From: Loktanella sp. 5RATIMAR09
GTDB lineage: Bacteria; Pseudomonadota; Alphaproteobacteria; Rhodobacterales; Rhodobacteraceae
Direction: 5' to 3'
Length of the DNA: 64,000 nt
Assembly (NCBI RefSeq): GCF_001419985.1
Contig: NZ_LJAL01000006.1
Location: forward strand, 124,001-188,000
The position numbers and the translations under genes are program-made. Below, one piece after another: positions 29,932 to 38,890 of this stretch. Under the pieces are notes generated by a model. The model was given only the letters and a program-made list of their open reading frames with translations. It ran no database searches and was not told the origin of the DNA. Position 1 is the stretch's first letter, and each line of letters starts with the position of its first letter.

Positions 29932-30125
29932 CGTTACCAGACAAATGAGCGCGGACAACGCGACAAACCCCATGATTTAAAGGCGATTGGTACATATTTC
30001 GCTGTTTCCGCATTGTCACCAAAGCGGATTCATACCCCCGTATTGTCAGGCATTTGTCCTAATCCTGCCCGATTTCACTGCCACGGTGGTCAGAACGGTA
30101 TCAAATAACAGCGTCAGGAAGTTTC

Positions 30126-31031
30126 ATGGATCGTCTAACCGAAATGGAGGCCTTCGCCACAGTTGTGGATCAGGGTGGCTTTACGGACGCGGCCAAGAAA
30201 ATGGGAATTTCCAAGTCAGCCGTTTCGAAACATGTCTCATCACTTGAGGCGCGCTTGGGTGCCCGCTTGCTGAACCGTACCACCCGCCGCGTCAGCCCGA
30301 CCGAGATCGGCCTTGCCTATTACGACCGCGCCCGCCGCGTTCTGAATGACGCAGGCGAAGCGGATGCTTTGGTGACATCGATGCAATCTGCGCCTTCCGG
30401 TCTGCTGCGCATCAGCGTGGCGACAGATTTCGGGGTGAACCATCTCTCGCCTGTTCTGGGCGAATTCCTGTCCGAGTTCCCCGACATCACCGTGAACATG
30501 GCGCTAAACAACCGCTATGTTGAACTGATTTCCGAAGGCTTTGATATGGCTGTCCGCATTGGTGAGTTGGAAGACAGCACATTGCGTGCCCGCAAGCTGA
30601 CCGAAACAACAAAGCGCATGATCGCGAGCCCTGCTTATTTCAAGCAATATGGACGCCCTGAAAAGATTGACGACCTCAACGAACACAAGCTGCTGCATTA
30701 TTCGAACCAAGCGAATTCGGCGGTCTGGAAACTGACCGCGCCGTCCGGCGAAAAACGGCAGGTGCGCACGGCAGGCTGGTTAACCGTTAATGATGGCCAA
30801 TCGCTTTTGAATGCCTGCATCGGCGGGCTTGGAATTGCTTATCTGCCAAGTTTTCTTTACGCAGATGCTATGAACAAAGGATTGGTCGAAGTGGCCATTC
30901 CCGATCTGCCGGTTGAGACTCAAGGCATTTATGCCGTCTATCCGCCAGGGCGCTTTACGCAGCCCAAGGTGCGCGCATTCATAGACTTTTTGGCCCATGC
31001 CTTTGCCGACAAGGGCCCTGAAATCTGGTAA
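30126..31031 (+). CDS. LysR family transcriptional regulator
   Basis: 301 residues. The N-terminal winged helix-turn-helix (MEAFATVVDQGGFTDAAKKM then SKSAVSKHVSSLEARLG) is typical of LTTRs, followed by a periplasmic-binding-like effector domain from about 90. It starts with ATG 30126 after CAGGAAG. It lies on the same strand as, and 194 bases after, the FadH-type enzyme; its target could be that gene or another. A strong terminator follows at 31058. Confidence 0.93.
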   Translation: MDRLTEMEAFATVVDQGGFTDAAKKMGISKSAVSKHVSSLEARLGARLLNRTTRRVSPTEIGLAYYDRARRVLNDAGEADALVTSMQSAPSGLLRISVATDFGVNHLSPVLGEFLSEFPDITVNMALNNRYVELISEGFDMAVRIGELEDSTLRARKLTETTKRMIASPAYFKQYGRPEKIDDLNEHKLLHYSNQANSAVWKLTAPSGEKRQVRTAGWLTVNDGQSLLNACIGGLGIAYLPSFLYADAMNKGLVEVAIPDLPVETQGIYAVYPPGRFTQPKVRAFIDFLAHAFADKGPEIW

Positions 31032-31057
31032 TTTCCCAAGTGTAAATTCACCGACTT

Positions 31058-31088
31058 GCGCGACCGTGTTTTTGGTCGCGCTTTTTTG
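31058..31088 (+). terminator. Rho-independent terminator after the LysR gene
   Basis: Arms gcgcgacc (31058-31065) and ggtcgcgc (31074-31081) form an 8-bp perfect stem with an 8-base loop, followed by six T (31082-31087). It lies 26 bases after the LysR stop. Confidence 0.92.
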
Positions 31089-31152
31089 TCTTAAAACAAT
31101 CGTAACGCATTTGTCTTATCCGGTGTCCTATGGACGACGGAGAATAGACTTG

Positions 31153-31902
31153 ATGAACCAAGTCATGCTTTTACTTGCGCCGCAAAGTACACTTGGTTTT
31201 ATTGTACGCCTTGCGGTGTGGCTTGGGTTTGTCACACTTGCTAATATCGCATTCGCGACATTCTTCGGCGGTGGCGCATACTACTCATTGTCGTTCTACC
31301 TTGCACATTCGGTCGTGGTCGGCGGCCCTGTGATCACATTCTTTTTTATCATCACGATGTTCCAGTTACGCCTGCAAAGGCGGCTATGGCGATTATCCCG
31401 CGTGGATGGCCTGACGGGGCTGAACAACCGGAACACGTTTTTTGATCTGGCGGTTCAGGCACGCACGCGCGAAAACACCGGTGTCCTGATGATGCTGGAT
31501 GCCGACCGGTTCAAATCCATCAACGATACCTATGGCCATCAGGCAGGGGATATCTGTTTGCAGGCCATCGCCGCAAAGCTGCGCGAGAATATCCGAAAAG
31601 ATGACGTATTGGGCCGCCTCGGGGGCGAAGAGTTTGCCATTTACCTTCTGAATGCAGCGCCAGAGACCGCACAATCCATCGGCGCGCGCCTGACACAACC
31701 AATTAAATTCGTGACCGAGGCGCATGGCGAACTGACTGTGACCCTCTCGATCGGTGCGGTGATGACACAACCGACAATCCCGATTGATACCCTATTGGCC
31801 CGGGCAGATGCGGCGCTTTACTATGCCAAGCAAAATGGCAGAGCTCTTTTCGTCAACTGGACGCCATCGTTGCAAAAGAAAGCAGTCATGGCGCGCGTGT
31901 AA
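31153..31902 (+). CDS. Diguanylate cyclase (membrane-anchored GGDEF)
   Basis: 249 residues from ATG 31153. Two N-terminal hydrophobic segments (about 14-38 and 45-70) are followed by a GGDEF domain with the active motif GGEEF at 157-161. It has LTGLNNRNTFF and DADRFKSINDTYGH with the metal aspartates. The inhibitory c-di-GMP site RxxD is intact (RKDD, 148-151). It should synthesise cyclic di-GMP. No receiver or PAS domain is present. It converges on an OmpA-like gene 5 bases away. Confidence 0.92.
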   Translation: MNQVMLLLAPQSTLGFIVRLAVWLGFVTLANIAFATFFGGGAYYSLSFYLAHSVVVGGPVITFFFIITMFQLRLQRRLWRLSRVDGLTGLNNRNTFFDLAVQARTRENTGVLMMLDADRFKSINDTYGHQAGDICLQAIAAKLRENIRKDDVLGRLGGEEFAIYLLNAAPETAQSIGARLTQPIKFVTEAHGELTVTLSIGAVMTQPTIPIDTLLARADAALYYAKQNGRALFVNWTPSLQKKAVMARV

Positions 31903-31907
31903 AACAA

Positions 31908-32846
31908 CTACTCTTGTGTAGATGTCACGATCACTTCAACGCGGCGGTTGGCGGTCCGCCCTGCTTCCGTCAGGTTCGTGGCAAGAGGCGCAAGATAACC
32001 CATGCCCTCGGCCTCCAGTTGCGTACGATCCGCGCCATAGTCACTGACCAGCCGTTCCAGAACAGATGCTGCGCGACGTTTGGACAGGGCGATATTCGTC
32101 TCGAGTGCACCGGATGAATCCGTATGTCCCACCAGCGCAACGGTCCGCGACGGCGTATTTGCAAGATAATCTGCCAGAGCGCGCAGCGTCGGATAATCCC
32201 CTTGGGCAAGCTGCGCCGAACCCGTCTCAAAGTTCAGATCGGCCAGAACGGCGCGCCCGGCCTGGTCAAGCTGTTCGGACAGCGCGGCGTCGGGTACCGC
32301 ACCAAAGGCACGCAAAGGGGCAGACTCAGCCTGCGCAATCGGCAAGGCGGTATCGGTTTCAGGGCCAACATGCGTGATCTGGACAAACCCGGCTTCTGCT
32401 GTTCGGCTAATGAACAGCGTTAGATACTCGGGCCCATCCTGTCCGACCCGTTCAGCCGCAAGAAACCGAAAATCACCAATGTTGATGCGCATATCCGGCG
32501 GAGGCAGGGTTTCGACCGCAAAGCGAAAATCAAATCCACCGCAAGCCTCGGTCTGGCATTCAAAGATGATCTGGTAACGGTCGTTGCGCAACTGTTCACG
32601 CAAAGGGCGTACCAGTTGCAATGTTGTGAGCGAAGGCGCCGCGATCCGCCAGGCTTGCTGGATCACGCGTCCTTCGACAGTTTGCGCAGGCATCTCGCCC
32701 TGATCCCAGATGCCTCGTGGCAAAAGGTAGCTATCGGCAGGGCGGATCACCTCGTCCTGCAAGTTCGCATTACTGGGAAAATCGAGCGTCTGGGCCTGCG
32801 CCATGCCCGCAACAATGCCCAAACATGCGGCGAGGATGCGGATCAT
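31908..32846 (-). CDS. OmpA-family outer-membrane / peptidoglycan-binding protein
   Basis: 312 residues with a signal peptide (cleavage near AQAQT). The first two-thirds (about 20-200) are not recognised; one part with ECQTEACGGFDF may form a disulfide. The C-terminal OmpA domain (LNFETGSAQL, VGHTDSSGALETNIALSKRRA, NRRVEVIV) binds peptidoglycan. ATG 32846 overlaps the AhpD-like gene's stop (ATGA), so an envelope protein is translationally coupled to an otherwise cytoplasmic operon. Confidence 0.9.
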   Translation of the reverse strand: MIRILAACLGIVAGMAQAQTLDFPSNANLQDEVIRPADSYLLPRGIWDQGEMPAQTVEGRVIQQAWRIAAPSLTTLQLVRPLREQLRNDRYQIIFECQTEACGGFDFRFAVETLPPPDMRINIGDFRFLAAERVGQDGPEYLTLFISRTAEAGFVQITHVGPETDTALPIAQAESAPLRAFGAVPDAALSEQLDQAGRAVLADLNFETGSAQLAQGDYPTLRALADYLANTPSRTVALVGHTDSSGALETNIALSKRRAASVLERLVSDYGADRTQLEAEGMGYLAPLATNLTEAGRTANRRVEVIVTSTQE

Positions 32847-33409
32847 CGGGCTTGCGCGTGATATTCGTCATTGGGCCGCATATCGGTCGCCGAGGCGATG
32901 CGGTTGCTCATGTTGTAGAAGCCGGCCGTGGCTGCAATATCCCAAATATCGCGATCCGAGAACCCGACCTTGCGCAATGCGTCACGGTCTTGCTCTTCGA
33001 TCTTGGCACTGGCCACGGTCATCAGTTCTGCAAACTCAAGCATCGCCTTTTGGCGCGCATCCAAAGGGGCGACGCGCCAGTTCATCACCAGCATTTCACC
33101 CAGTTGCGGATCACCCGACAACTGCCGCACGGCGGCACCATGGGCAGTCAGGCAGTAATAGCATTTGTTGATGGACGACACCGCAACTGCGATCATTTCA
33201 CGCTCGAGTTTGGACAGGCCAGAGGCGGACAGCATGATATCATTGTAAAGCGCGGTGAAGGCGTTCAGTTTGTCGATGTCAAAGGCATAGGCCTGCAGCA
33301 CATTGGGCACCATCCCAAGCTTTTCGCGACAGATATCAAAATATTTCTGCGTGGCCTCCGGCAACGGGTCGGCCATCGGTAGATCAAGGGCGGTGGGTTG
33401 GTCAGTCAA
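32843..33409 (-). CDS. AhpD-like carboxymuconolactone decarboxylase-family peroxidase-related protein
   Basis: 188 residues from TTG 33409, which follows GGAG by 7 bases; the ATG at 33376 is a second option. The AhpD/CMD signature is the central CYYCLTAHG: two cysteines three residues apart plus the proton-relay His. It matches uncharacterised peroxidase-related enzymes of the alkylhydroperoxidase fold. The final helices resemble the family (FSDRDIWDIAATAGFYNMSNRIA). It sits four bases after the GNAT gene and overlaps the OmpA-like gene. Confidence 0.85.
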   Translation of the reverse strand: MTDQPTALDLPMADPLPEATQKYFDICREKLGMVPNVLQAYAFDIDKLNAFTALYNDIMLSASGLSKLEREMIAVAVSSINKCYYCLTAHGAAVRQLSGDPQLGEMLVMNWRVAPLDARQKAMLEFAELMTVASAKIEEQDRDALRKVGFSDRDIWDIAATAGFYNMSNRIASATDMRPNDEYHAQAR

Positions 33410-33413
33410 GGCT

Positions 33414-34142
33414 TCACTCCGGCAATCGTCGATAGTGGTACTGTCCCACATGCGTCATGCCGAGGGAAGTGTAGAGCGCGTTGGCGGCATCGTTCACCTG
33501 CGTTGTCACCAGCGTCAGGTCGCCCGCGCCATTGTCCCGCGCCCAAAAGGCTGCCGCCCGCGTCAGGTGTTGCGCGAGGCCCTGACGGCGATGGGCGGTC
33601 GCAATCTCGAGCGCGTGGATCATGGCGCATCCGGCGGCGATGCCCACATAGACCGTGCCCGCAGGCTGGTCATTCAAACGCCCCAGCAAGGTTGTCTTTG
33701 GGCCTGCAGCCCGCGCCATAATCGCCAGACGCCCTTGGCCGATGCCACCTGCGGCCCAGATTTCTTCCTGCGCGGCCAGCGGCGGCCAGACTTCAAAGCT
33801 GGTGACAGGCGGCGGCCGTTTGGTGGCGACTGCGGCGACAGATGCTGCGTAAAGGTTTGTGACGTCCTTGATGACATAACCGCGTCCGGCCAGCATGTCA
33901 TCCAAGGCGCCCTCGCCCGCGCGCACCATGAAAAGAGGCGTTTGCCCTGCGGCGCGCATCGCATTTTCAGCCAACGGAATGTCGCTATCGGTGACAGGCC
34001 CCTGCGCTGTTGCCGCACTCACACGGCTGCTGCCGCTGTTATCAAGCCGTATTTTCCAAGGACCGACCGTGCGGCTTTCGGCGGGCGGCCATGTGCCTTC
34101 GATAACGGAATAGAGTGTTTCGAGCGACGGCAGTGTCGTCAT
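33414..34142 (-). CDS. GNAT family N-acetyltransferase
   Basis: 242 residues. The acetyl-CoA-binding region (IATAHRRQGLAQHLTRAAAFWA, residues near 187-208) and the VTTQVNDAANALYTSLGM helix mark a GNAT. The N-terminal half is less conserved and may be a second, degenerate GNAT lobe. The substrate is unknown. Fourth-base overlaps tie it to the molybdopterin-binding gene upstream (ATGA at 34139), while the AhpD-like gene begins 4 bases downstream. Confidence 0.85.
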   Translation of the reverse strand: MTTLPSLETLYSVIEGTWPPAESRTVGPWKIRLDNSGSSRVSAATAQGPVTDSDIPLAENAMRAAGQTPLFMVRAGEGALDDMLAGRGYVIKDVTNLYAASVAAVATKRPPPVTSFEVWPPLAAQEEIWAAGGIGQGRLAIMARAAGPKTTLLGRLNDQPAGTVYVGIAAGCAMIHALEIATAHRRQGLAQHLTRAAAFWARDNGAGDLTLVTTQVNDAANALYTSLGMTHVGQYHYRRLPE

Positions 34143-34858
34143 GCAAATTTCGCCTCTAGTGCCTTCATCGCCAGATCGAGTGCAACAGCGTCACTGCCGC
34201 GCACGACGATGTTCGACCCGTAAACCCCATCTTTCTGGAAAGGGTAAGACCCGACGCTCAGATCGGGGTAATCTTGCGCAAATGCGCCCAATGGTCCCGC
34301 CAGATCGCCCTCACCTTTGAAGAGTTGCAGGGTCCGCGACAAAAGCGGTGCACCGCCTGTCAGGGTGGGCAGGATGCTTGCCACCATGGCTTTGAACACC
34401 GAAGGTACCCCCGCCATGACATGCACGTTGCCAAGGCTGAACCCCGGTGCCGTACTGACCGGATTGTCGATCAAGGTCGCCCCGTCGGGAATACGCGCCA
34501 TGCGCAGACGTGCTGCGTTCAATTCCTGCCCCGAACGGTCATAATGCGCCTGCAACAGCGCGCGTGCATCGGCCCGCACGTCGATATGCGCACCAAAGGC
34601 TGCGGCGATGCAATCGGCGGTGATGTCATCATGGGTCGGCCCGATGCCGCCACTGGTGAAGACATGCGCGTAGTCGGATGACAGAGCTTTGACCGCTGCG
34701 ATAATCGCGTCCCTGTCGTCACTGACCACCCGCACCTCTTTGAGGTCGATCCCCCGCTCGGTCAATTGCCCTGCAAGATAGTGCATATTCGCATCGCGGG
34801 TCCGCCCCGAAAGGATCTCGTCGCCGATCACGAGCATGGCAGCGGTGGGGTTTGGCAT
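34139..34858 (-). CDS. Competence/damage-inducible-type molybdopterin-binding protein (CinA N-terminal)
   Basis: 239 residues, MoaB/Mog fold: VIGDEILSGRTRDANM near 10, TSGGIGPTHDDITAD in the middle, and VHVMAGVPSVFKAM. This stand-alone protein corresponds to the CinA N-terminal domain without the amidase part; CinA members act on pyridine nucleotide by-products. ATG 34858 follows CAGGAGAACC; an in-frame start at 35002 would overlap the divergent sfsA gene. First gene of the OmpA-containing operon. Confidence 0.9.
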   Translation of the reverse strand: MPNPTAAMLVIGDEILSGRTRDANMHYLAGQLTERGIDLKEVRVVSDDRDAIIAAVKALSSDYAHVFTSGGIGPTHDDITADCIAAAFGAHIDVRADARALLQAHYDRSGQELNAARLRMARIPDGATLIDNPVSTAPGFSLGNVHVMAGVPSVFKAMVASILPTLTGGAPLLSRTLQLFKGEGDLAGPLGAFAQDYPDLSVGSYPFQKDGVYGSNIVVRGSDAVALDLAMKALEAKFA

Positions 34859-34900
34859 CTGGTGGTTCTCCTGTCTTGTCAGAGTTGTTATAGGGCGCAT

Positions 34901-35602
34901 ATGGAATTTGCCACGCCTCTTGTCCCTGCCCGCCTGATCAAACGCTACAAACGGTTTCTGGCCGATGTTCAGCTTGAGGACGGGCGCGAAGTCACCGCCC
35001 ATTGCGCCAACCCCGGATCAATGATGGGTCTGGCCGAACCCGGCATGAAAGTCTGGCTTGAGCCGAATGATGATCTTAAGAAAAAACTCAAATTCGGCTG
35101 GCGTTTGGTGGATCACGAGAACGGGCATTTTACCGGTGTCGATACGTCGGTGCCCAACCGCGCGCTCAAGGCGGCCCTGATGGCGCATGAGGTGCCGGGT
35201 CTGCCGCCCTATGATCTGGTGCGGCCCGAGGTGAAGTACGGCGAAAACAGCCGGATTGATTTTCTGCTGAGTGGCAGTGGGCCGGATACTTATGTCGAGG
35301 TCAAAAGCGTGACCTTGTCCCGCCAAACCGGGCTGGCAGAGTTCCCCGATAGCGTCACTGCGCGCGGCGCCAAACATCTGGTGGAACTGGCACAGATGGT
35401 GCAGCAAGGGCATCGTGCGGTCATGTTCTATCTGGTGCAGCGCACGGATTGCACGGCCGTGACTTTGGCAGGCGATATTGACCCCGCCTACAAAGCCGCC
35501 TTTAACCAAGCAGCAGACGCCGGCGTTACGGTTTTGGCGCAAGCATGCAGAATTGACCCCACGGGGATCACGCTAGGCGATCCGATCCCGTTCCGGCCCT
35601 AG
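34901..35602 (+). CDS. sfsA: DNA/RNA nuclease SfsA
   Basis: 233 residues, the family length. Seen: the N-terminal OB-like half (LVPARLIKRYKRFLADVQLEDG, TAHCANPGSMMGL), then the restriction-endonuclease-like SRIDFLL and VEVKSVTL, and PDSVTARGAKHLVEL. SfsA was first described as a sugar fermentation stimulation protein; it has nuclease activity in later work. ATG 34901 is 43 bases from the divergent molybdopterin gene. The following map gene is 55 bases on, so sfsA-map may be one unit. Confidence 0.93.
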   Translation: MEFATPLVPARLIKRYKRFLADVQLEDGREVTAHCANPGSMMGLAEPGMKVWLEPNDDLKKKLKFGWRLVDHENGHFTGVDTSVPNRALKAALMAHEVPGLPPYDLVRPEVKYGENSRIDFLLSGSGPDTYVEVKSVTLSRQTGLAEFPDSVTARGAKHLVELAQMVQQGHRAVMFYLVQRTDCTAVTLAGDIDPAYKAAFNQAADAGVTVLAQACRIDPTGITLGDPIPFRP

Positions 35603-35657
35603 AAGTTTGTGCGCAATTCGCCTATGTGGCGGGAAAGACGACAAAGGAACGCGACCC

Positions 35658-36530
35658 GTGGAAACGAACAAAACGCATCTGACCAAAGATGGCATTCGCC
35701 TGTATCAGCCCGACGACTTTGCCGGCATGGCAAAAGCAGGGGCACTGGCGGCCAAACTTCTGGACGATATCGCGCCGCATGTCGTCGTCGGCCAAACCAC
35801 GGGTGAGCTTGACCGTTTGATCACCCAGTGGGTGCAAGAAGCTGGCGCGGTCTCGGCCACAATTGGATATAAAGGCTATCAGCACGCGAGCTGTATTTCC
35901 GTGAACCACGTCGTCTGTCACGGTATTCCCGGCGCGCCGATCCCGAAATCAGCCAGCGAGACCGTATCGCGCAACCATGAAAAGCGACGCGATGATGATG
36001 CGCTCAAGGACGGGGATATCCTGAATATCGACGTCACTGTGATCGTTGACGGCTGGTTTGGCGACACCAGCCGTATGTATGTCGCAGGTACGCCATCCAA
36101 AAAGGCCGAACGCTTGATCCAGGTGACCCACGATGCCCTGATGAAAGGGATCGAGGCCGCAAAGCCAGGCAATACCTTTGGCGATATCGGCCACGCGATC
36201 CAGCTTTATGCCGAAAGCCACCGCATGTCCGTCGTCCGCGATTTTTGCGGGCATGGGCTGGGCCGCGTGTTCCATGCGCCACCCAATGTGCTGCACTACG
36301 GGCGCGAAGGCACCGGTGCGCGGCTTGAGGAAGGGATGTTCTTTACAATTGAGCCGATGATCAATCTGGGGCGCCCTGATACCAAGGTTCTGGTCGATGA
36401 CTGGACCGCTGTGACCTATGACAGATCGCTATCAGCGCAGTTTGAACATTCGATCGGCATCACCGCCGACGGGTGCGAGATTTTCACGCGCTCACCAAGC
36501 GGCAGGTTTCACCCGACCTACGGCGGATAA
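35658..36530 (+). CDS. map: Methionine aminopeptidase type I
   Basis: 290 residues. Removes the initiator methionine from nascent proteins. Metal ligands are visible: D in LNIDVTVIVDGWFGDTSR, H in FCGHGLGRVFH and the Glu in FFTIEPMIN. The insert with SASETVSRNHEKRRDDD between HGIPG and the active-site strand is longer than in E. coli and is typical of some alphaproteobacterial enzymes. GTG 35658 follows AAAGGAAC; the upstream ATG 35607 lacks a ribosome site. A stem-loop follows. Confidence 0.93.
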   Translation: METNKTHLTKDGIRLYQPDDFAGMAKAGALAAKLLDDIAPHVVVGQTTGELDRLITQWVQEAGAVSATIGYKGYQHASCISVNHVVCHGIPGAPIPKSASETVSRNHEKRRDDDALKDGDILNIDVTVIVDGWFGDTSRMYVAGTPSKKAERLIQVTHDALMKGIEAAKPGNTFGDIGHAIQLYAESHRMSVVRDFCGHGLGRVFHAPPNVLHYGREGTGARLEEGMFFTIEPMINLGRPDTKVLVDDWTAVTYDRSLSAQFEHSIGITADGCEIFTRSPSGRFHPTYGG

Positions 36531-36537
36531 TTCCAAA

Positions 36538-36564
36538 AGGGGAAAACAATCGGCGATTTCCCCT
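36538..36564 (+). terminator. Stem-loop after map
   Basis: aggggaaa (36538-36545) pairs with tttcccct (36557-36564) across an 11-base loop just after the map stop. The T-tract is weak (ctt), so it may terminate partially or stabilise the 3' end. Confidence 0.45.
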
Positions 36565-36664
36565 CTTGCGAATAACTTGCAACTGGAGCCCCTTGGCCCT
36601 ATATCTGATGTGTCGCTAGCGGTGACACCTTTTCCCTGAAAATCTGATAAAAAGGATGCACGCT

Positions 36665-37699
36665 ATGCACCTGATAAAATCTGCCGCTCTGCTGGCCGCG
36701 CTTGGCCTGTCTGCAACAACCGCAACCGCCCAAGAAGTGACACTGCGCTTTCAGCACTTTGTTTCGCCTGCCAGCGCAAACCCCACCTATTTCATGCAGC
36801 CGTGGGCCGATACCATTGAGGAACAGTCCAATGGCCGCATCAAGGTGGAACTCTACCCCTTTATGCAGCTCGGTGGCTCTGCCCCCAGCCAATATGACCT
36901 GATCCGCGATGGCGCGATTGACGGCGGCTGGGTGATCCCCGGCTATCAGCCCAACCGTTTCCCCGAAGCGGAAGCGATGGAACTGCCCTTCATGACTTCA
37001 AAGTCAGGCGAAGAAGCCAGCGCTGCCGCGTGGGAGTTTACCCAACAATACCTGATGGATGATTTTGCGGATGTGCATGTCATTGCGGCCCATATGCATG
37101 GCCCCGGCATCGTTCACAAACGCGGCGCATCCGTCGAAACGGTCGAAGATTTCGCAGGCCTGAAACTGCGCGGCCCGTCGCGCACTGCAACGCTGTTGCT
37201 GGAGGAGCTGGGCGCAACACCCATCGGGATGCCGGTACCGCAGTTCCCAGAGGCCCTGTCGCGCGGTGTCGTTGATGGCGGCGTGATTACGTGGGAAATG
37301 TCGCCTTCGCTGAAACTTGACGAGCTGACCGACAGCCATACGGATGTGGCGGGTGATCAGGCGCTGTATAACCTCTATTTCATCTGGGCGATGAACAAGG
37401 ATGTGTATGAAGGCATGCCGGACGATCTGCGCGCAATCCTCGACGCCAATTCCGGCATGATGGCAAGCCGCTGGGCAGGCCGCGCGCATGATACCGGTGA
37501 TATCGTCGGGCGCGATGTGATGGCTGCCGATGGTAACGAGATCGCAGTTATGTCTGAGGCTGAGACCAACCGGATCAAAGCGGTCGGTGCGGATGTGACC
37601 GCCGCATGGATCGCCGAGATGGACGCCAAAGGCTATGATGGTGCCGCATTGGTTGCCAGTGCACAAGCTGCTGTTGCCGCGAACCGCGCGGGACAGTAG
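36665..37699 (+). CDS. TRAP transporter solute-binding protein (DctP family), orphan
   Basis: 344 residues. A signal peptide (LLAALGLSATTATAQE) is followed by the DctP fold: FQHFVSP, NGRIKVELYPFMQLGG, FAGLKLRGPSRTA with the substrate-carboxylate Arg, and VVDGGVITWEM. It captures an organic acid in the periplasm for a membrane QM pair. No DctQ/DctM gene lies beside it. ATG 36665 is preferred over 36656 because AAAGG sits 9 bases upstream of it and only immediately before the other. Confidence 0.9.
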   Translation: MHLIKSAALLAALGLSATTATAQEVTLRFQHFVSPASANPTYFMQPWADTIEEQSNGRIKVELYPFMQLGGSAPSQYDLIRDGAIDGGWVIPGYQPNRFPEAEAMELPFMTSKSGEEASAAAWEFTQQYLMDDFADVHVIAAHMHGPGIVHKRGASVETVEDFAGLKLRGPSRTATLLLEELGATPIGMPVPQFPEALSRGVVDGGVITWEMSPSLKLDELTDSHTDVAGDQALYNLYFIWAMNKDVYEGMPDDLRAILDANSGMMASRWAGRAHDTGDIVGRDVMAADGNEIAVMSEAETNRIKAVGADVTAAWIAEMDAKGYDGAALVASAQAAVAANRAGQ

Positions 37700-37712
37700 C
37701 CCCAAGCACCGG

Positions 37713-37745
37713 GCAACCCTTTCGCCACAGATCACAAAGGGTTGC
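37713..37745. other. Stem-loop after the TRAP binding-protein gene
   Basis: gcaacccttt (37713-37722) pairs perfectly with aaagggttgc (37736-37745) across a 13-base loop, 13 bases after the dctP-type stop. No T-run follows. A second, longer hairpin follows 48 bases on. Confidence 0.5.
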
Positions 37746-37792
37746 TCGGACATGTGCTGATTGCGTTGCGCAATACCCGCGCTGTCAGCTAT

Positions 37793-37823
37793 GCCAAGGT
37801 TGATTTTATCGATCTTGGCTTTT
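37793..37823 (+). terminator. Terminator-like hairpin abutting the PAP2 start codon
   Basis: gccaaggttgat (37793-37804) and atcgatcttggc (37808-37819) form a 12-bp stem with two G-U pairs and a ttt loop, followed by tttt (37820-37823). The ATG of the PAP2 gene is 5 bases later at 37829. It may end the TRAP binding-protein message and also hide the ribosome site of the next gene. Confidence 0.7.
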
Positions 37824-37828
37824 GATTT

Positions 37829-38890
37829 ATGACAACCGACACTGGCTCTCCGCCCACAGCGACCGTGATGGACAACCACTTTGGTGGACGCTTCCAGATC
37901 GTCGTGGTCCTGATCGCCATCGCTGCTGTGCTTTTGCTAGTGCTGCAATCTGACGCCGGGCTTGGCCCTGTGCTGGCGGTGGCCTCCGGCTACGCGCTCG
38001 GAATTTCGCTTGTTGTTGCGGCCTGGCTTCTGGCGCAATTCATCTGGCTCAGAGTGCAGCAAAAGCGCCAGACAAGCGGCCAAACACCGGATAACCCGAT
38101 GGCATGGTATCGTGCTTATCTAGCGACGATCCGTTGGGGGGACATTTTCGCAGCCCTTCTCGCACTGATCGTCACGGTCTCTTGCTTTACCGTTTACAAA
38201 AGTACCGTCGTCGGGGCAGAGGGCTATGGATTTGACGCGATGTTCATCGCATGGGACCGCGCGCTTTTTGGGGGACAGGATCCTTGGGTCTTGTCCCACG
38301 CAGTATTTCCGACACCGTTTCTGACCAAAATCATTGATTTCATCTATCATCCCGCGTTCTTGCCAATGGTACTGGGATATACCGTTTGCATTGCGGCCCA
38401 AGGACGGCCTGCGTTGCGCTATACCTACATGGTTTCTTATCTGGCCAGTTTCGTGATTATCGGAATGGTTATGGCCAGTGCAATGCACTCGGCAGGGCCC
38501 GTTTATGACGGGGTGCTTTTCGGGGATGGCACCACCTTCGCGCCGCTGATCGAGCGGCTTGCCGCCCAGAGCGCGGCCGCCGGTCCATTCAGTGCGGTCT
38601 TTGCTCAAGACTATCTTCTGCGCTTGAACGAGTTGGGCGTGACCGGCCTGGGTGGCGGTATCTCTGCGATGCCGTCGATGCATATCGTGCTGGCGTTCTT
38701 GTGGGTTTTACCCGCGTGGCATCTGAACCGCGTGCTGGGTGCAATCGTGACAGTTTATGCCCTGATCATCTGGATCGGGTCAGTACACCTTGGATGGCAC
38801 TACTTTGTAGATGGGCTTGTCGGTGTCGCCGTGCTTGGACCGATCTGGTACGCATCAGGGCGCGCCTTCGGGCTTTATGGTAAAGCCTAG
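37829..38890 (+). CDS. PAP2-superfamily membrane phosphatase, inositol-phosphorylceramide-synthase-like
   Basis: 353 residues with about eight hydrophobic segments. The PAP2 catalytic motifs are PSMH (within AMPSMHIVLAF) and the downstream HLGWHYFVD, which holds the catalytic His. The classic KxxxxxxRP first motif is not evident, which fits the PAP2_3 / IPC-synthase branch, whose members transfer phospho-headgroups in the membrane. The start at 37829 directly follows a hairpin; ATG 37868 is an alternative. It shares a CTAG stop overlap with the convergent polyprenyl synthase. Confidence 0.82.
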   Translation: MTTDTGSPPTATVMDNHFGGRFQIVVVLIAIAAVLLLVLQSDAGLGPVLAVASGYALGISLVVAAWLLAQFIWLRVQQKRQTSGQTPDNPMAWYRAYLATIRWGDIFAALLALIVTVSCFTVYKSTVVGAEGYGFDAMFIAWDRALFGGQDPWVLSHAVFPTPFLTKIIDFIYHPAFLPMVLGYTVCIAAQGRPALRYTYMVSYLASFVIIGMVMASAMHSAGPVYDGVLFGDGTTFAPLIERLAAQSAAAGPFSAVFAQDYLLRLNELGVTGLGGGISAMPSMHIVLAFLWVLPAWHLNRVLGAIVTVYALIIWIGSVHLGWHYFVDGLVGVAVLGPIWYASGRAFGLYGKA

